This document shows positions 7,605-15,049 of a DNA stretch of 24,872 nucleotides, piece by piece. The stretch's first letter is position 1. Each line of letters opens with the position of its first letter. Source of the stretch: Clostridium sp. UBA5530 (GTDB lineage Bacteria > Bacillota > Clostridia > Clostridiales > Clostridiaceae); contig DINW01000043.1 of NCBI GenBank assembly GCA_002423705.1, positions 10,722 through 35,593 of the forward strand, in the 5' to 3' direction. Both the position numbers and the translations under genes were made by a program. The notes beneath the pieces were generated by a model. It saw only the letters and a list, made by a program, of their open reading frames with translations, had not been told where the DNA came from and searched no databases.

Positions 7605-8846
7605 TTATTTTAAATAACCCATAGGATCTTGTGGTGTTCCATTTACTCTCACTTCAAAATGCAAGTGTGGTCCTGTGCTCACGCCTGTTGATCCTACATA
7701 AGAAACAACTTGTCCTTGTTTTACTGTTTGTCCATTTGATACAGCTAATCTGCTATTATGAGCATATAAAGTTTGAATTCCGCCGCCATGGTCTATTATT
7801 ACGGTATTTCCATATCCACCATAGCTACCTGAATATACAACCTTTCCTTCCTTAGATGCCTTTACTGGAGTTCCTGAACCAGCTCCAAAGTCAGTACCTG
7901 TATGTAGCTTTTGCTGTCCTGATACTGGGTGAGTTCTATAACCAAAAGGTGATGTTATAGACGCATTTACTGGATATATGAAAGATGAATTACTAGGAGT
8001 AACAGTTCCAGTAGAACCATTATTCACTGAAGATAAAAAGTTTTCTATGTCGCTTTGCAGCTTGTCATTGCTTTCTTCAAGAGCTAAAATCTGATTGTAT
8101 ATTTTCTTTTCTTCACTATTCAATGCATCTCTCTTGCTATTTTTTTCATTTTCTATGGCCTTTAAACTATTTAATTCTTTCTCATAAACTGAGTTCTCCT
8201 CTACAAGCTTTTGCTTTTGACTATCTAAAGCCAGTTTTTCATCCTGTAGAATCTTTCTTTCCTCAGCAAGTTTCTTTTCTGTGTCTTCTAAGGCTTTTTT
8301 TGCATCTTCTGCTTCTTGGATTAGTTTTTTATCACTTTTTACAATTCTGCTTAATCCATCTAGCCTGCTTATTAAATCACTGAAGTTTGTACTTTCTAAT
8401 ATGAAAAGAAGCATATTATCATAAGGGTTTTGTTTATACATCCCCCTAATTCTCTTACCTAAAAGCTCTTCCTTCTTTTTTTTGTCTTCTTGCAAGTTTA
8501 CAATATCACTCTGTAATTTTTCTGTATTCATCTCTATATCACTTATTTTATTTTGAAGATTATCTATATTGTTTTGAACCTTCATTATTCCTTGATTTTT
8601 TTCATTAACTATTTTAGATTGGGCTAAAATTTTAGAACTTAAGTCCTCTATATCACTTAATAGCTTGTCCTTTTCTCCTTGTAAGTCACCTTTCTTATCC
8701 TTTAAATCGTCTATTTTCTTATTGTTTTGCTGCTGTTGCTGCTTCATATCATCTACATTTTTGCCCTGCGCTTCACACACAAAACCAACATTGACAATTA
8801 ATATTAAAGATAATAAGCTTAATAAAATTCTTCTTTTTATGTTCAT
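7605..8846 (-). CDS. Secreted coiled-coil M23 peptidoglycan endopeptidase
   Basis: This is a cell-wall hydrolase of the EnvC/PcsB-like layout. A signal peptide covers about residues 1-26 (a basic start, a hydrophobic core ending GFVCEA). It is followed by about 240 residues of long coiled coil and a C-terminal LytM/M23 zinc peptidase domain (about 295-413). The zinc ligands are His315 and Asp319 in HTGTD and His396 in HLHFE, with His363 (YAH) and His394 as further active-site residues. The ATG at 8846 sits just after GGGGG; an upstream in-frame TTG at 8858 is less likely. Family members of this shape are often switched on by FtsEX at division. No ftsEX is present here, so that link is inference. 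Confidence 0.93.
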   Translation of the reverse strand: MNIKRRILLSLLSLILIVNVGFVCEAQGKNVDDMKQQQQQNNKKIDDLKDKKGDLQGEKDKLLSDIEDLSSKILAQSKIVNEKNQGIMKVQNNIDNLQNKISDIEMNTEKLQSDIVNLQEDKKKKEELLGKRIRGMYKQNPYDNMLLFILESTNFSDLISRLDGLSRIVKSDKKLIQEAEDAKKALEDTEKKLAEERKILQDEKLALDSQKQKLVEENSVYEKELNSLKAIENEKNSKRDALNSEEKKIYNQILALEESNDKLQSDIENFLSSVNNGSTGTVTPSNSSFIYPVNASITSPFGYRTHPVSGQQKLHTGTDFGAGSGTPVKASKEGKVVYSGSYGGYGNTVIIDHGGGIQTLYAHNSRLAVSNGQTVKQGQVVSYVGSTGVSTGPHLHFEVRVNGTPQDPMGYLK

Positions 8847-8958
8847 CGCCCCCTTCAATTACAGATTTATCTTAAAGACTCATTTTATTATACACCATTA
8901 TTCCTTTAAATTTAATAATAAATCTCATTTTTTTCATTTTTTTTATTTATATCTTTTA

Positions 8959-9366
8959 TTATTTTAATTGTTCTATTAAATCTATAATCTCCAGTTCCTC
9001 TTTTACATAATACATTCTTCCACCCATAAGCCTTTTTATTATATCCTTCTTATCAAAGCCCTCTTTGTATTTTTTTAAGGGTTTTAATATTCTTATGGTT
9101 TCACTTATACTTATATCTAAAATCCTTTTAACATCATCTTTATTATAAAAGTCCTTTTCCTTAAACATTAGAAATAACTCTTCTTGAAGTTGCTTTTTGT
9201 AGTATCGATCAACCTCTTTGTTGTTATGAGGGCCATCCTTGCCTCTATGACACTGAGAACACAAATATTTATGATTAACCTTTATATTTGTCATATAGGT
9301 TGCTTCCCTTCTAAATACTATATGATGTATTTCAGCCTCTTCTTTACCACATATTTCGCAATTCAC
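8959..9366 (-). CDS. Small HNH-motif protein with a likely HTH tail
   Basis: This encodes 135 residues. The N-terminal part matches an HNH/McrA-like nuclease fold: Cys3-x2-Cys6, His14-His15 (HHIVF), Asn31, then LCSQCH with Cys36 and Cys39, and GPHNN. The C-terminal 60 residues (from about FYNKDDVKRILDISISETI) look like a MerR-type or winged helix with a conserved-looking YYVKEE end, so it may bind DNA. The start is the GTG at 9366, preceded by AAAGGAG at 9 nt; an overlapping ATG is out of frame. No terminase or phage gene is nearby, so it is not obviously a prophage relic. It could be a nuclease or simply a zinc-finger DNA-binding protein. Confidence 0.75.
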   Translation of the reverse strand: MNCEICGKEEAEIHHIVFRREATYMTNIKVNHKYLCSQCHRGKDGPHNNKEVDRYYKKQLQEELFLMFKEKDFYNKDDVKRILDISISETIRILKPLKKYKEGFDKKDIIKRLMGGRMYYVKEELEIIDLIEQLK

Positions 9367-9462
9367 ATTTTTTTCTCCTTTCTCATATAAAAATAGTACT
9401 TTTCATTTCTTACTACTATTTTATTATCCAATGCTTTAATATGAGACTTAATTTAAAACTAT

Positions 9463-9530
9463 TTTATCTAATCTCTACTTGCTGTAACACTTGGACAATA
9501 GTTCCACTTACCTTAAAATAGATTTCAATC
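9463..9530 (+). repeat. Dispersed intergenic repeat, copy C (inner part deleted)
   Basis: The first 27 bases of the core (9465-9491, ending TGCTGTAACACT) match copy D at 22 positions. About 15 bases that form one arm and the loop of the inner hairpin in D are then missing. Similarity resumes at TGGA, CAATAG and ACCTTAAAATAG. It lies between the HNH gene start and the thiI terminator, antisense to both genes. Confidence 0.6.
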
Positions 9531-9576
9531 TTAACCTTATACTAAAGTTCATATTATATTAAAAGCACCGTCACGT

Positions 9577-9604
9577 GAAAAACTGCCACTTGAAAAGTAG
9601 CAGT
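9577..9604 (-). terminator. Rho-independent terminator downstream of thiI
   Basis: A 10-bp stem (9582-9591 with 9595-9604, loop GAA) is followed on the minus strand by TTTTTC. The one imperfect pair is a G.U wobble in the minus-strand RNA. It lies 19 bp after the thiI stop codon. Confidence 0.75.
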
Positions 9605-9623
9605 CCTTATAATTTCATATTTA

Positions 9624-10769
9624 TTATAATTTAAATGTCTCCATATTGTCTATGGCATTTTTAACTAAATTATCTATGTCTAGTGCACTCTCTGATTTTC
9701 TTATTTCACTTAATCTTGGTTTAGTTTTAGGATGTTTAGGAACAAATATAGTACAACAATCTTCATAAGGTAGTATTGAAGTTTCATAGGTTCCTATTTC
9801 ATTGGCAATATCCATTATATCTGTTTTATCCATGGTAACTAAAGGTCTAAACACAGGCCTATCAGCGCAATCATCACTGCATACAAGACCTTCCATGGTC
9901 TGACTAGCAACTTGGCCTATGCTTTCTCCTGTGGTTACAGATTGAACTCCCAATTTTTCACTTAAAGTGCAAGCTAATCTCATCATAAATCTTCTCATTA
10001 TTATGGTGAGTTCATCTTCTCTACACCCTTCAATTATGGCCATTTGTATCTCTGTAAAAGGTACCACATATAAGTTTATTTTTCCTGTATATGAAGCCAC
10101 TATTTTAGCCAAATCCTTTACCTTATCCTTAGCTCTTTCGCTGGTATATGGGTGACTATGATAATATACACATTGAACATCTACCCCTCTTTTAGCCATC
10201 ATATAAGCAGCTACAGGTGAATCTATACCCCCTGATAGCATAAGCATGGTAGATCCATTCATCCCATAAGGTAGTCCTTTAATACCTTGTATCTTTTTTT
10301 CATAAATATAAGCCTTATTTCTTATCTCAACTTGGAGAAGGAGCTCTGGATCTTTAACCTTTACTTGCAGATTTTCACAATTAGCTAATATGTATGCCCC
10401 TAAGGTTCTATTAACTTCCATAGAGTTCATTGGAAATTCTTTATTAGCACGGTTAGTTTCAACTTTAAATGTAGAAACCTTATTAGCCATAACCACTTCT
10501 AATGCTGCCTTCTCTATAGCCTCTAGGTCTCTATCTACCTCTCTTACTATACAAACCTCCGATACTCCAAAGACCTTTCTAACTTTACTTATTATCTCAT
10601 CTATATTTTCACCCTTTATAAACCATCTGCCTTGGTCTACTATAAACTCATAATTTACATCTTTTAGAACCTTAGCTATATTTGATTTAAGCTTCTTTTC
10701 AAACTTATTTCTGTTTAATCCTTTTAAGAATATCTCTGGTGAACATTTTATTAATAGTAACTTATTCAT
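9624..10769 (-). CDS. thiI: tRNA 4-thiouridine synthase ThiI, without rhodanese domain
   Basis: ThiI adenylates U8 of tRNA and transfers sulfur to give 4-thiouridine; in some bacteria it also serves thiamine synthesis. An N-terminal ferredoxin-like/THUMP region (about 1-165) is followed by a PP-loop ATPase domain with SGGIDSP at 179-185. Cys338-Cys339 near the end (EDCCTIFVP) matches the position of the first catalytic Cys of ThiI. The protein ends at residue 381, so the C-terminal rhodanese domain of the E. coli form is absent, as is usual in Firmicutes. The ATG overlaps the stop of the desulfurase gene (ATGA), so the two are translationally coupled. Confidence 0.96.
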   Translation of the reverse strand: MNKLLLIKCSPEIFLKGLNRNKFEKKLKSNIAKVLKDVNYEFIVDQGRWFIKGENIDEIISKVRKVFGVSEVCIVREVDRDLEAIEKAALEVVMANKVSTFKVETNRANKEFPMNSMEVNRTLGAYILANCENLQVKVKDPELLLQVEIRNKAYIYEKKIQGIKGLPYGMNGSTMLMLSGGIDSPVAAYMMAKRGVDVQCVYYHSHPYTSERAKDKVKDLAKIVASYTGKINLYVVPFTEIQMAIIEGCREDELTIIMRRFMMRLACTLSEKLGVQSVTTGESIGQVASQTMEGLVCSDDCADRPVFRPLVTMDKTDIMDIANEIGTYETSILPYEDCCTIFVPKHPKTKPRLSEIRKSESALDIDNLVKNAIDNMETFKL

Positions 10770-11902
10770 ATTTTAATTCTCCTTAAAAACTTCAATGATT
10801 TTTCTAATATATCCAAAGTATAATCTACTTCTTCTTTAGTATTGGTTTCGTTAAAACTAAATCTTATAGCTCCCTCCATATACTCTTTGGAAACCCCTAT
10901 AGCTTTTAATACGTAGGATTCTTTTTTATTCTTGGATGAACAGGCAGATATGGTAGATACATATATTCCTTGTTCCTCTAACATATGAAGCAACACTTCT
11001 CCTCGAATTCCTTTGAATGCTACATTTAATATATAAGGAGAAAATTCATCTTCAATGGGACTATTTATTTTAATTTCCTTTATTCTGTTTAATCCTTCTA
11101 TAAAATATTCTTTTATAGATTTAACATAATCATAGTTTTTCTTTATATTAGGTTTTATGATTTCACAAGCCTTTGCAAAGCCTAGGGCATTAGCAACATT
11201 TTCAGTACCTGCCCTTTTACCTTTTTCTTGGCCGCCTCCATATATAAAAGGAGTAGGCATAAGGCCCTTTCTTACATATGCTAATCCAATTCCTCTTGGT
11301 CCATGAATTTTATGACCACTAGCTGATAATAAATCTATGTTATTCTTTTTCACGTCTATATCAATCTTCCCATAGCCCTGTATGGCGTCTACATGAAATT
11401 TAGCTCTTCCATGATTTTTAACAATGTGGCCTATGGTTTCCATATCTTCTATAGTTCCTATCTCGTTATTAACAGCCATTATAGATACCAGTACAGTATC
11501 TTTCCGTAAAGCTTCTTGTAATTTTTCTATTTGAACTCTGCCCTTAGAGTCTACCTCCACATAAGTCACGTTAATACCTTGAGCTTCTAGGGCTTTAGTT
11601 GAGTTTAGTATGCTCAAATGCTCTATAGAGGAAGTTATTATATGACAATTAGGCTTTAAAAAAGCTCTTAATAAAAAATTATTGCTTTCGCTTCCCCCTG
11701 AAGTAAAGATTATTTCTTCCTTTGTAGCATTTATCATTTGTGCTACCTTTTCCTTTGCATAATCTAGTTTGCCTTGAGCTTCAACTCCTAATCTATGTAC
11801 AGAAGATGGATTACCATAATAATGCTTCATTGCATAAGCTACTTCATCTATTACCTCTTCATAAGGTCTAGAGGTAGCTGCATTATCAAAATATACCTCC
11901 AT
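10766..11902 (-). CDS. Cysteine desulfurase (NifS/IscS type) dedicated to ThiI
   Basis: This PLP enzyme converts cysteine to alanine and carries the sulfur as a persulfide. The PLP lysine is Lys198 in SGHKIHGPRG. The active-site loop cysteine is Cys321 in ISACSSKNKK. The N-terminal VYFDNAATSRP and GSESNN motifs are also present. The length is 378 aa. The last base pairs overlap thiI by 4 nt. In Bacillus subtilis the corresponding desulfurase NifZ sits next to ThiI and supplies it, so the same pairing is likely here; no iscU or mnmA is adjacent. The ATG at 11902 follows AAGGAAGGGATGATAAC. Confidence 0.95.
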   Translation of the reverse strand: MEVYFDNAATSRPYEEVIDEVAYAMKHYYGNPSSVHRLGVEAQGKLDYAKEKVAQMINATKEEIIFTSGGSESNNFLLRAFLKPNCHIITSSIEHLSILNSTKALEAQGINVTYVEVDSKGRVQIEKLQEALRKDTVLVSIMAVNNEIGTIEDMETIGHIVKNHGRAKFHVDAIQGYGKIDIDVKKNNIDLLSASGHKIHGPRGIGLAYVRKGLMPTPFIYGGGQEKGKRAGTENVANALGFAKACEIIKPNIKKNYDYVKSIKEYFIEGLNRIKEIKINSPIEDEFSPYILNVAFKGIRGEVLLHMLEEQGIYVSTISACSSKNKKESYVLKAIGVSKEYMEGAIRFSFNETNTKEEVDYTLDILEKSLKFLRRIKI

Positions 11903-12016
11903 GTTATCATCCCTTCCTTAATTCATGTACTTATTTGGCTATAGTTCTTAAAGTATACTATTTCTCTTATAACCTTATAATAATATCACAATTATCACAA
12001 CATGTGAACCATCACT

Positions 12017-12038
12017 AAGGCTATAACCCTATAGCTTT
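12017..12038. other. Short hairpin between the TVP38-like gene and the desulfurase gene
   Basis: A 9-bp stem with one mismatch (12017-12025 with 12030-12038, loop ACCC) lies 32 bp after the stop of the TVP38-like gene. No T tract follows on the minus strand, so it is at most a weak terminator. Confidence 0.35.
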
Positions 12039-12069
12039 ATTCTTAATACAATGCTTTTATTTTTTATAG

Positions 12070-12753
12070 TTAATGAAGTTTTGACAACTTTTTTAGTATT
12101 TTATCTTTAAACAACACCCCTAGCAATGCTATTACCATAGCTATTACTGCCACCACTATAGCTTTTACGTGCTCTCCATTAGCTAAATTCGCTCCAAAAT
12201 AGCAAGATAATGCTAATGCTGGAATTCGTCCACTCATGGAATAAGCTATAAATTCTGTTGGTGTTATTTCTCTTAAGCCACAGACTAATACCAATGAATC
12301 TTTGGGTAGTCCTGGAAGGAGATATAATAAAAATATAATTAATTTTTCATTCTTATTTTTTAGAACCTTGTCTATTTTCCCATGGAGTTCCTTAGATACT
12401 AGCTTTTCTACAAAGGGTCTTCCATACTGATGACTTACCACAAATAATATGTAGGAACCTACACCTATTCCTAGTAAAGATATAACAGTACCCCAAAAGG
12501 TTCCAAATATATATCCACCTGCTGCTTGTATAACCTCTCCAGGTATGAAAAATATAACTACCTGAAGTATCTGGAATATGAAAAATACTGCTCCTGACCA
12601 ATATCCAAAAGATTCAATATATGCCTTTAGTCTTTCTCTATCTATAATAAGGTTATAAAATTCCTTTATACTATCTCTAGTAAGAAATATTATAATTCCT
12701 ATTACTAACACTGACAAAATTATTATAATTTTCTTACGTTTACCCTTTTTCAT
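12070..12753 (-). CDS. TVP38/TMEM64 (SNARE-associated, DedA-like) membrane protein
   Basis: This polytopic membrane protein has about six hydrophobic segments. The family core is IFFIPGEVIQAAGGYIFG followed by a glycine-rich re-entrant stretch (GTVISLLGIGVGSYILF), then the conserved LLPGLPKD and a GRIPAL segment. Family members are linked to lipid transport or membrane homeostasis, but the substrate cannot be told from sequence. I start at the ATG at 12753, 5 nt after GGAGG. A longer reading starts with TTG at 12765 and would include the binding site itself. It follows the HD-domain gene after 19 bp, so the two form an operon. Confidence 0.88.
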   Translation of the reverse strand: MKKGKRKKIIIILSVLVIGIIIFLTRDSIKEFYNLIIDRERLKAYIESFGYWSGAVFFIFQILQVVIFFIPGEVIQAAGGYIFGTFWGTVISLLGIGVGSYILFVVSHQYGRPFVEKLVSKELHGKIDKVLKNKNEKLIIFLLYLLPGLPKDSLVLVCGLREITPTEFIAYSMSGRIPALALSCYFGANLANGEHVKAIVVAVIAMVIALLGVLFKDKILKKLSKLH

Positions 12754-12772
12754 TTCATCCTCCAATTTAACT

Positions 12773-13396
12773 TTAATGGAAATTGCAATTACTCTTTACT
12801 ATGGAAGCAAACCTTTCAACACTTTCTAAGGTTTCCTTTACTTTTTCTTTATCCATATTTCCTCTTCCCAACCTATCACATATGGATATTAAGATCATTT
12901 CATCTAGAGATGTATTGGCTACCATGGCATCCATATCTCCAAAGGGCAGGTTGTTTACTACAAATATACATTCCATATGGTATCTTACTTGATTTTTTAC
13001 TGTGTTTATAAAATTCTCCTCTTGGCCTAAAAAGTTAAGGAACTTTTCAGCCATTTCGCTACCAACCTTTTCATGATCATAAGATGTCCATCTTCCCTTT
13101 CTAAGTTTCGTTGTGGGAGTTTTCCCTATATCATGTAAAAGAAGAGACCACATAAAGGCTTTTTTATCTTTACTATGCTTTCTATACTTAGCGCCTTCAT
13201 CTATAACCATCATAAGATGATTCCATACACTTCCCTCGGGATGGTGTTTCAGATTTTGCGGAACTGAAGTCAGATCCCCTATCATAAAAAAAGGATATGA
13301 TTTTAATAACCCCTTGGATAAAATTTTCTCCATATATATAGAAGGCTTTTCATCCTCTAGTAAATGCTTATTTATTTCATAATAAAGGTCATCCAT
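12773..13396 (-). CDS. HD-domain phosphohydrolase
   Basis: This encodes 207 residues of the metal-dependent HD superfamily, close to the HD part of tRNA nucleotidyltransferases and of nucleotide hydrolases. The metal site is visible as His60 (VWNHLM), His88-Asp89 in LLLHDIGKTPTTK, a further histidine in SYDHEKVGSEMAEKFL, and Asp174 in ICDRLGRGN. No partner domain is fused. The ATG at 13396 lies 8 nt after AAGGAG; the in-frame GTG at 13405 overlaps that site. The substrate is unknown: it may be a nucleotide or the 2',3'-cyclic end of an RNA. Confidence 0.88.
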   Translation of the reverse strand: MDDLYYEINKHLLEDEKPSIYMEKILSKGLLKSYPFFMIGDLTSVPQNLKHHPEGSVWNHLMMVIDEGAKYRKHSKDKKAFMWSLLLHDIGKTPTTKLRKGRWTSYDHEKVGSEMAEKFLNFLGQEENFINTVKNQVRYHMECIFVVNNLPFGDMDAMVANTSLDEMILISICDRLGRGNMDKEKVKETLESVERFASIVKSNCNFH

Positions 13397-13452
13397 ATAA
13401 ACCACTCCTTTTATTTTTCTCTTCCTTTAGTATTCTCTATAGTATATAAAAA

Positions 13453-13461
13453 ATTATACCA
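13453..13461 (-). promoter_or_regulatory. Extended -10 promoter of the HD/TVP38 operon
   Basis: On the minus strand TGG-TATAAT (13461-13453) forms an extended -10, about 57 bp before the HD gene start. No good -35 was found. Confidence 0.4.
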
Positions 13462-13570
13462 TTTAAGATAAAAGAAGTCCCTTTAGAAAACCTTAAATTT
13501 TCAGTATATTATATAAACTTTTTGTTTCATTTTCATCATATAGATCAATCTCTATTATGTTATATTTGTC

Positions 13571-13599
13571 TTTACCTACACAGAGTTGAATATTATAAT
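13571..13599 (+). promoter_or_regulatory. Probable sigma-A promoter of the PspC gene
   Basis: TTTACC (13571-13576) and TATAAT (13594-13599) are separated by 17 bp, 41 bp before the start codon at 13640. Confidence 0.55.
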
Positions 13600-13639
13600 G
13601 TTAATATACTATTAAAATTTATGGAGTGATGGGATAATA

Positions 13640-13846
13640 ATGTTTAGTGAAAAGAAGTTATATAAAGATTCTCAAAATAAAACCATTTGTGGAGTTTGCG
13701 CTGGTTTATCTGAATATTTAAACTTAGATGTTTCCATAGTAAGAATTCTTTGGACTATTCTATGTCTTGCATATGGTTCTGGAATTGTTCTTTACTTTGT
13801 ATGTGCTATAATTCTTCCTGACAAAAAAGACTTGGATATTTTTTAG
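13640..13846 (+). CDS. PspC-domain small membrane protein
   Basis: This 68-residue protein consists of one PspC domain. The conserved KKLYKDSQNKTICGVCAGLS start and the EYLNLDVSIVRILW segment precede a hydrophobic helix (about 34-60, LCLAYGSGIVLYFVCAIILP). In enterobacteria PspC works in the phage-shock membrane stress response with PspA and PspB. None of those partners is present here, so only a membrane-stress link can be suggested. It is a single gene with its own promoter and terminator. Confidence 0.92.
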   Translation: MFSEKKLYKDSQNKTICGVCAGLSEYLNLDVSIVRILWTILCLAYGSGIVLYFVCAIILPDKKDLDIF

Positions 13847-13851
13847 ATAAT

Positions 13852-13888
13852 AAAAGACTGTACATTTGAAAATTGTACAGTCTTTTTT
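13852..13888. terminator. Terminator of the PspC gene, probably also used by the ECF gene
   Basis: A perfect 13-bp stem (13852-13864 with 13874-13886) is followed by TTTTTT on the plus strand. The minus strand also gives CTTTTATT after the stem, so the convergent transporter gene may end here too, after passing through repeat copy D. Confidence 0.85.
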
Positions 13889-13896
13889 ATATGAAT

Positions 13897-13980
13897 TAAA
13901 ACTTCTTTAAGGTAGTTTCTACTGTTGTCTCCAACTTAAAGATACTGGAGTGTTACAGCAGATAGACCTGAGATAAATTT
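13897..13980 (-). repeat. Dispersed intergenic repeat, copy D (best-paired copy)
   Basis: The core runs from 13975 to 13919 on the minus strand. The outer stem is CTGCTGT with ACAGTAG (one G.T pair) and the inner stem is CTCCA with TGGAG, with a 12-nt loop. Similarity to copies A and C continues in ACCTTAAAGAAG (ending about 13897). It starts at the ECF stop codon itself and is in the sense direction of that gene. Confidence 0.7.
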
Positions 13981-14563
13981 ACTTTTTAGCTTTTCTAAGG
14001 GCTGTTATGATTACAGATACCAACATTGCTGCTACTATGGCTTCTACAATACCATTTGTATATACAACACTCATAATAGCCGCCTTTGCCTTACCTATAC
14101 TTAAAGTATAGGCCTCTGCATATCTGTCTAGGTAAAGTATAAATATCATTCCTAAAACTCCTACAGTATTTGTAAGAGATCCTACTATAGTTGCTATGGC
14201 TATTCTTAATGGTTCTTTTTTTATCTTTATGAATTTATAAGTATAGTAAGTTGTAATAGGTATAAGTAATCTAGGCAATATGGACACTAAAGGATTATAA
14301 AAAGCAAAGGACAATGCTGTAGGTGTAACTATATTTTGATATAAACTAGTAGCACCAAAGATAAACCCTAAAATTAGTCCTACTTTAGGTCCTTCTAATA
14401 TAACGCCTATAATAACAGGTATATGCATTATTGTAATTCTGGCTATAGGCAACGGTATAAAACCCAAACTAGTAAAGCCTAAAAGAAAAATTATTCCTGA
14501 TAACAATCCTACATTGACAATTTGCTTTGTTCTTCCACTGACATTAGTTGTGCTTTTTTGCAT
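13979..14563 (-). CDS. ECF transporter S component (vitamin uptake), substrate unknown
   Basis: This encodes 194 residues with about six membrane helices. The pattern LGFIPLPIARITIMHIPVI followed by GPKVGLILGFIFGATSL matches the ECF-transporter S-component family that includes pantothenate- and folate-type carriers. It needs a shared EcfAAT module, which is not in this window. The ATG at 14563 follows GAGGGGG; a longer in-frame reading from 14584 contains that site and is rejected. It has a leader of about 100 nt with a hairpin at its very 5' end. Pantothenate is a plausible substrate but not proven by anything visible. Confidence 0.88.
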   Translation of the reverse strand: MQKSTTNVSGRTKQIVNVGLLSGIIFLLGFTSLGFIPLPIARITIMHIPVIIGVILEGPKVGLILGFIFGATSLYQNIVTPTALSFAFYNPLVSILPRLLIPITTYYTYKFIKIKKEPLRIAIATIVGSLTNTVGVLGMIFILYLDRYAEAYTLSIGKAKAAIMSVVYTNGIVEAIVAAMLVSVIITALRKAKK

Positions 14564-14636
14564 AAGAATCCCCCTCACTCTCATTCCATAAGGATATGAG
14601 TTGAAATTTTTTATTTTTTTATATTTTTATTTAATA

Positions 14637-14664
14637 GGTTCAGTTTTCCTTTGAAATACTGACC
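14637..14664 (-). promoter_or_regulatory. 5'-terminal hairpin in the ECF transporter leader
   Basis: On the minus strand GGTCAGT (14664-14658) pairs with ACTGAACC (14644-14637), leaving one bulged A and a 13-nt loop. It begins where transcription from the promoter at 14671-14698 should start. No known riboswitch class was recognised and no T tract follows. Confidence 0.4.
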
Positions 14665-14670
14665 AAACTC

Positions 14671-14698
14671 ATTTTATCACGGTATTAGCAAATTGAAA
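14671..14698 (-). promoter_or_regulatory. Probable promoter of the ECF S-component gene
   Basis: On the minus strand TTTCAA (14698-14693) and TAAAAT (14676-14671) are 16 bp apart, with a TG (TGA-TAAAAT) extending the -10. Confidence 0.5.
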
Positions 14699-14710
14699 AT
14701 ATTTTTTTAA

Positions 14711-14750
14711 AACTTGTAACAAATTTTTCTTATCATGGTACAAGTTTTTT
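14711..14750. terminator. Terminator-like hairpin in a divergent intergenic region
   Basis: AACTTGTA (14711-14718) pairs perfectly with TACAAGTT (14739-14746) and is followed on the plus strand by TTTTTT. No plus-strand gene ends here; the nearest upstream gene is the oppositely directed ECF gene. It may shield one of the two divergent units from stray transcription. Confidence 0.45.
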
Positions 14751-14805
14751 AATTTTCCTCTATTTCTATAGTTTATTTATGTTTTACTCGGACAAAATAT
14801 TACTA

Positions 14806-14832
14806 CAAGACAAGGTAATAAAAAAAGTCTTG
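14806..14832 (+). other. Small hairpin in the SASP leader
   Basis: CAAGAC (14806-14811) pairs with GTCTTG (14827-14832) over a 15-nt loop, just before the AAGGAGG ribosome binding site of the SASP gene. A convincing sigma-G promoter was not identified upstream. Confidence 0.3.
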
Positions 14833-14858
14833 AAAATGGATACAAGGAGGTCTTTTAT

Positions 14859-15041
14859 ATGGCAAAGACATTAGTTCCACAAGCAAAACAAGGATTAGCT
14901 AATTTTAAAAACGAAGTAGCTAGCGAACTAGGAGTACCATTTAAAGAATACAACGGAGATTTAACTTCAAAACAATGTGGTTCCGTTGGTGGAGAAATGG
15001 TTAAGAGAATGGTAGAGTCATACGAAAAATCAATGAAATAG
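14859..15041 (+). CDS. Alpha/beta-type small acid-soluble spore protein
   Basis: SASP of this type coats and protects DNA in the dormant spore. The 60 residues show both conserved parts: FKNEVASELGV, which contains the germination protease (GPR) cleavage site between Glu and Val, and GSVGGEMVKRMVE, the DNA-binding helix. The ATG at 14859 follows AAGGAGG. Expression in the forespore under sigma-G is expected from the family, though I could not place the promoter with confidence. It is a single gene ended by a strong terminator shared with the convergent TPR gene. Confidence 0.97.
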   Translation: MAKTLVPQAKQGLANFKNEVASELGVPFKEYNGDLTSKQCGSVGGEMVKRMVESYEKSMK

Positions 15042-15049
15042 AAATTTAT

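Noticed and set aside
12392..12601. Second minus-strand frame inside the TVP38-like gene
   Set aside because: It overlaps a complete membrane-protein frame, has no start signal of its own and no family likeness.
14564..14670. Known riboswitch (THF, TPP, FMN, preQ1) ahead of the ECF gene
   Set aside because: None of the conserved cores of these classes is visible in the leader.
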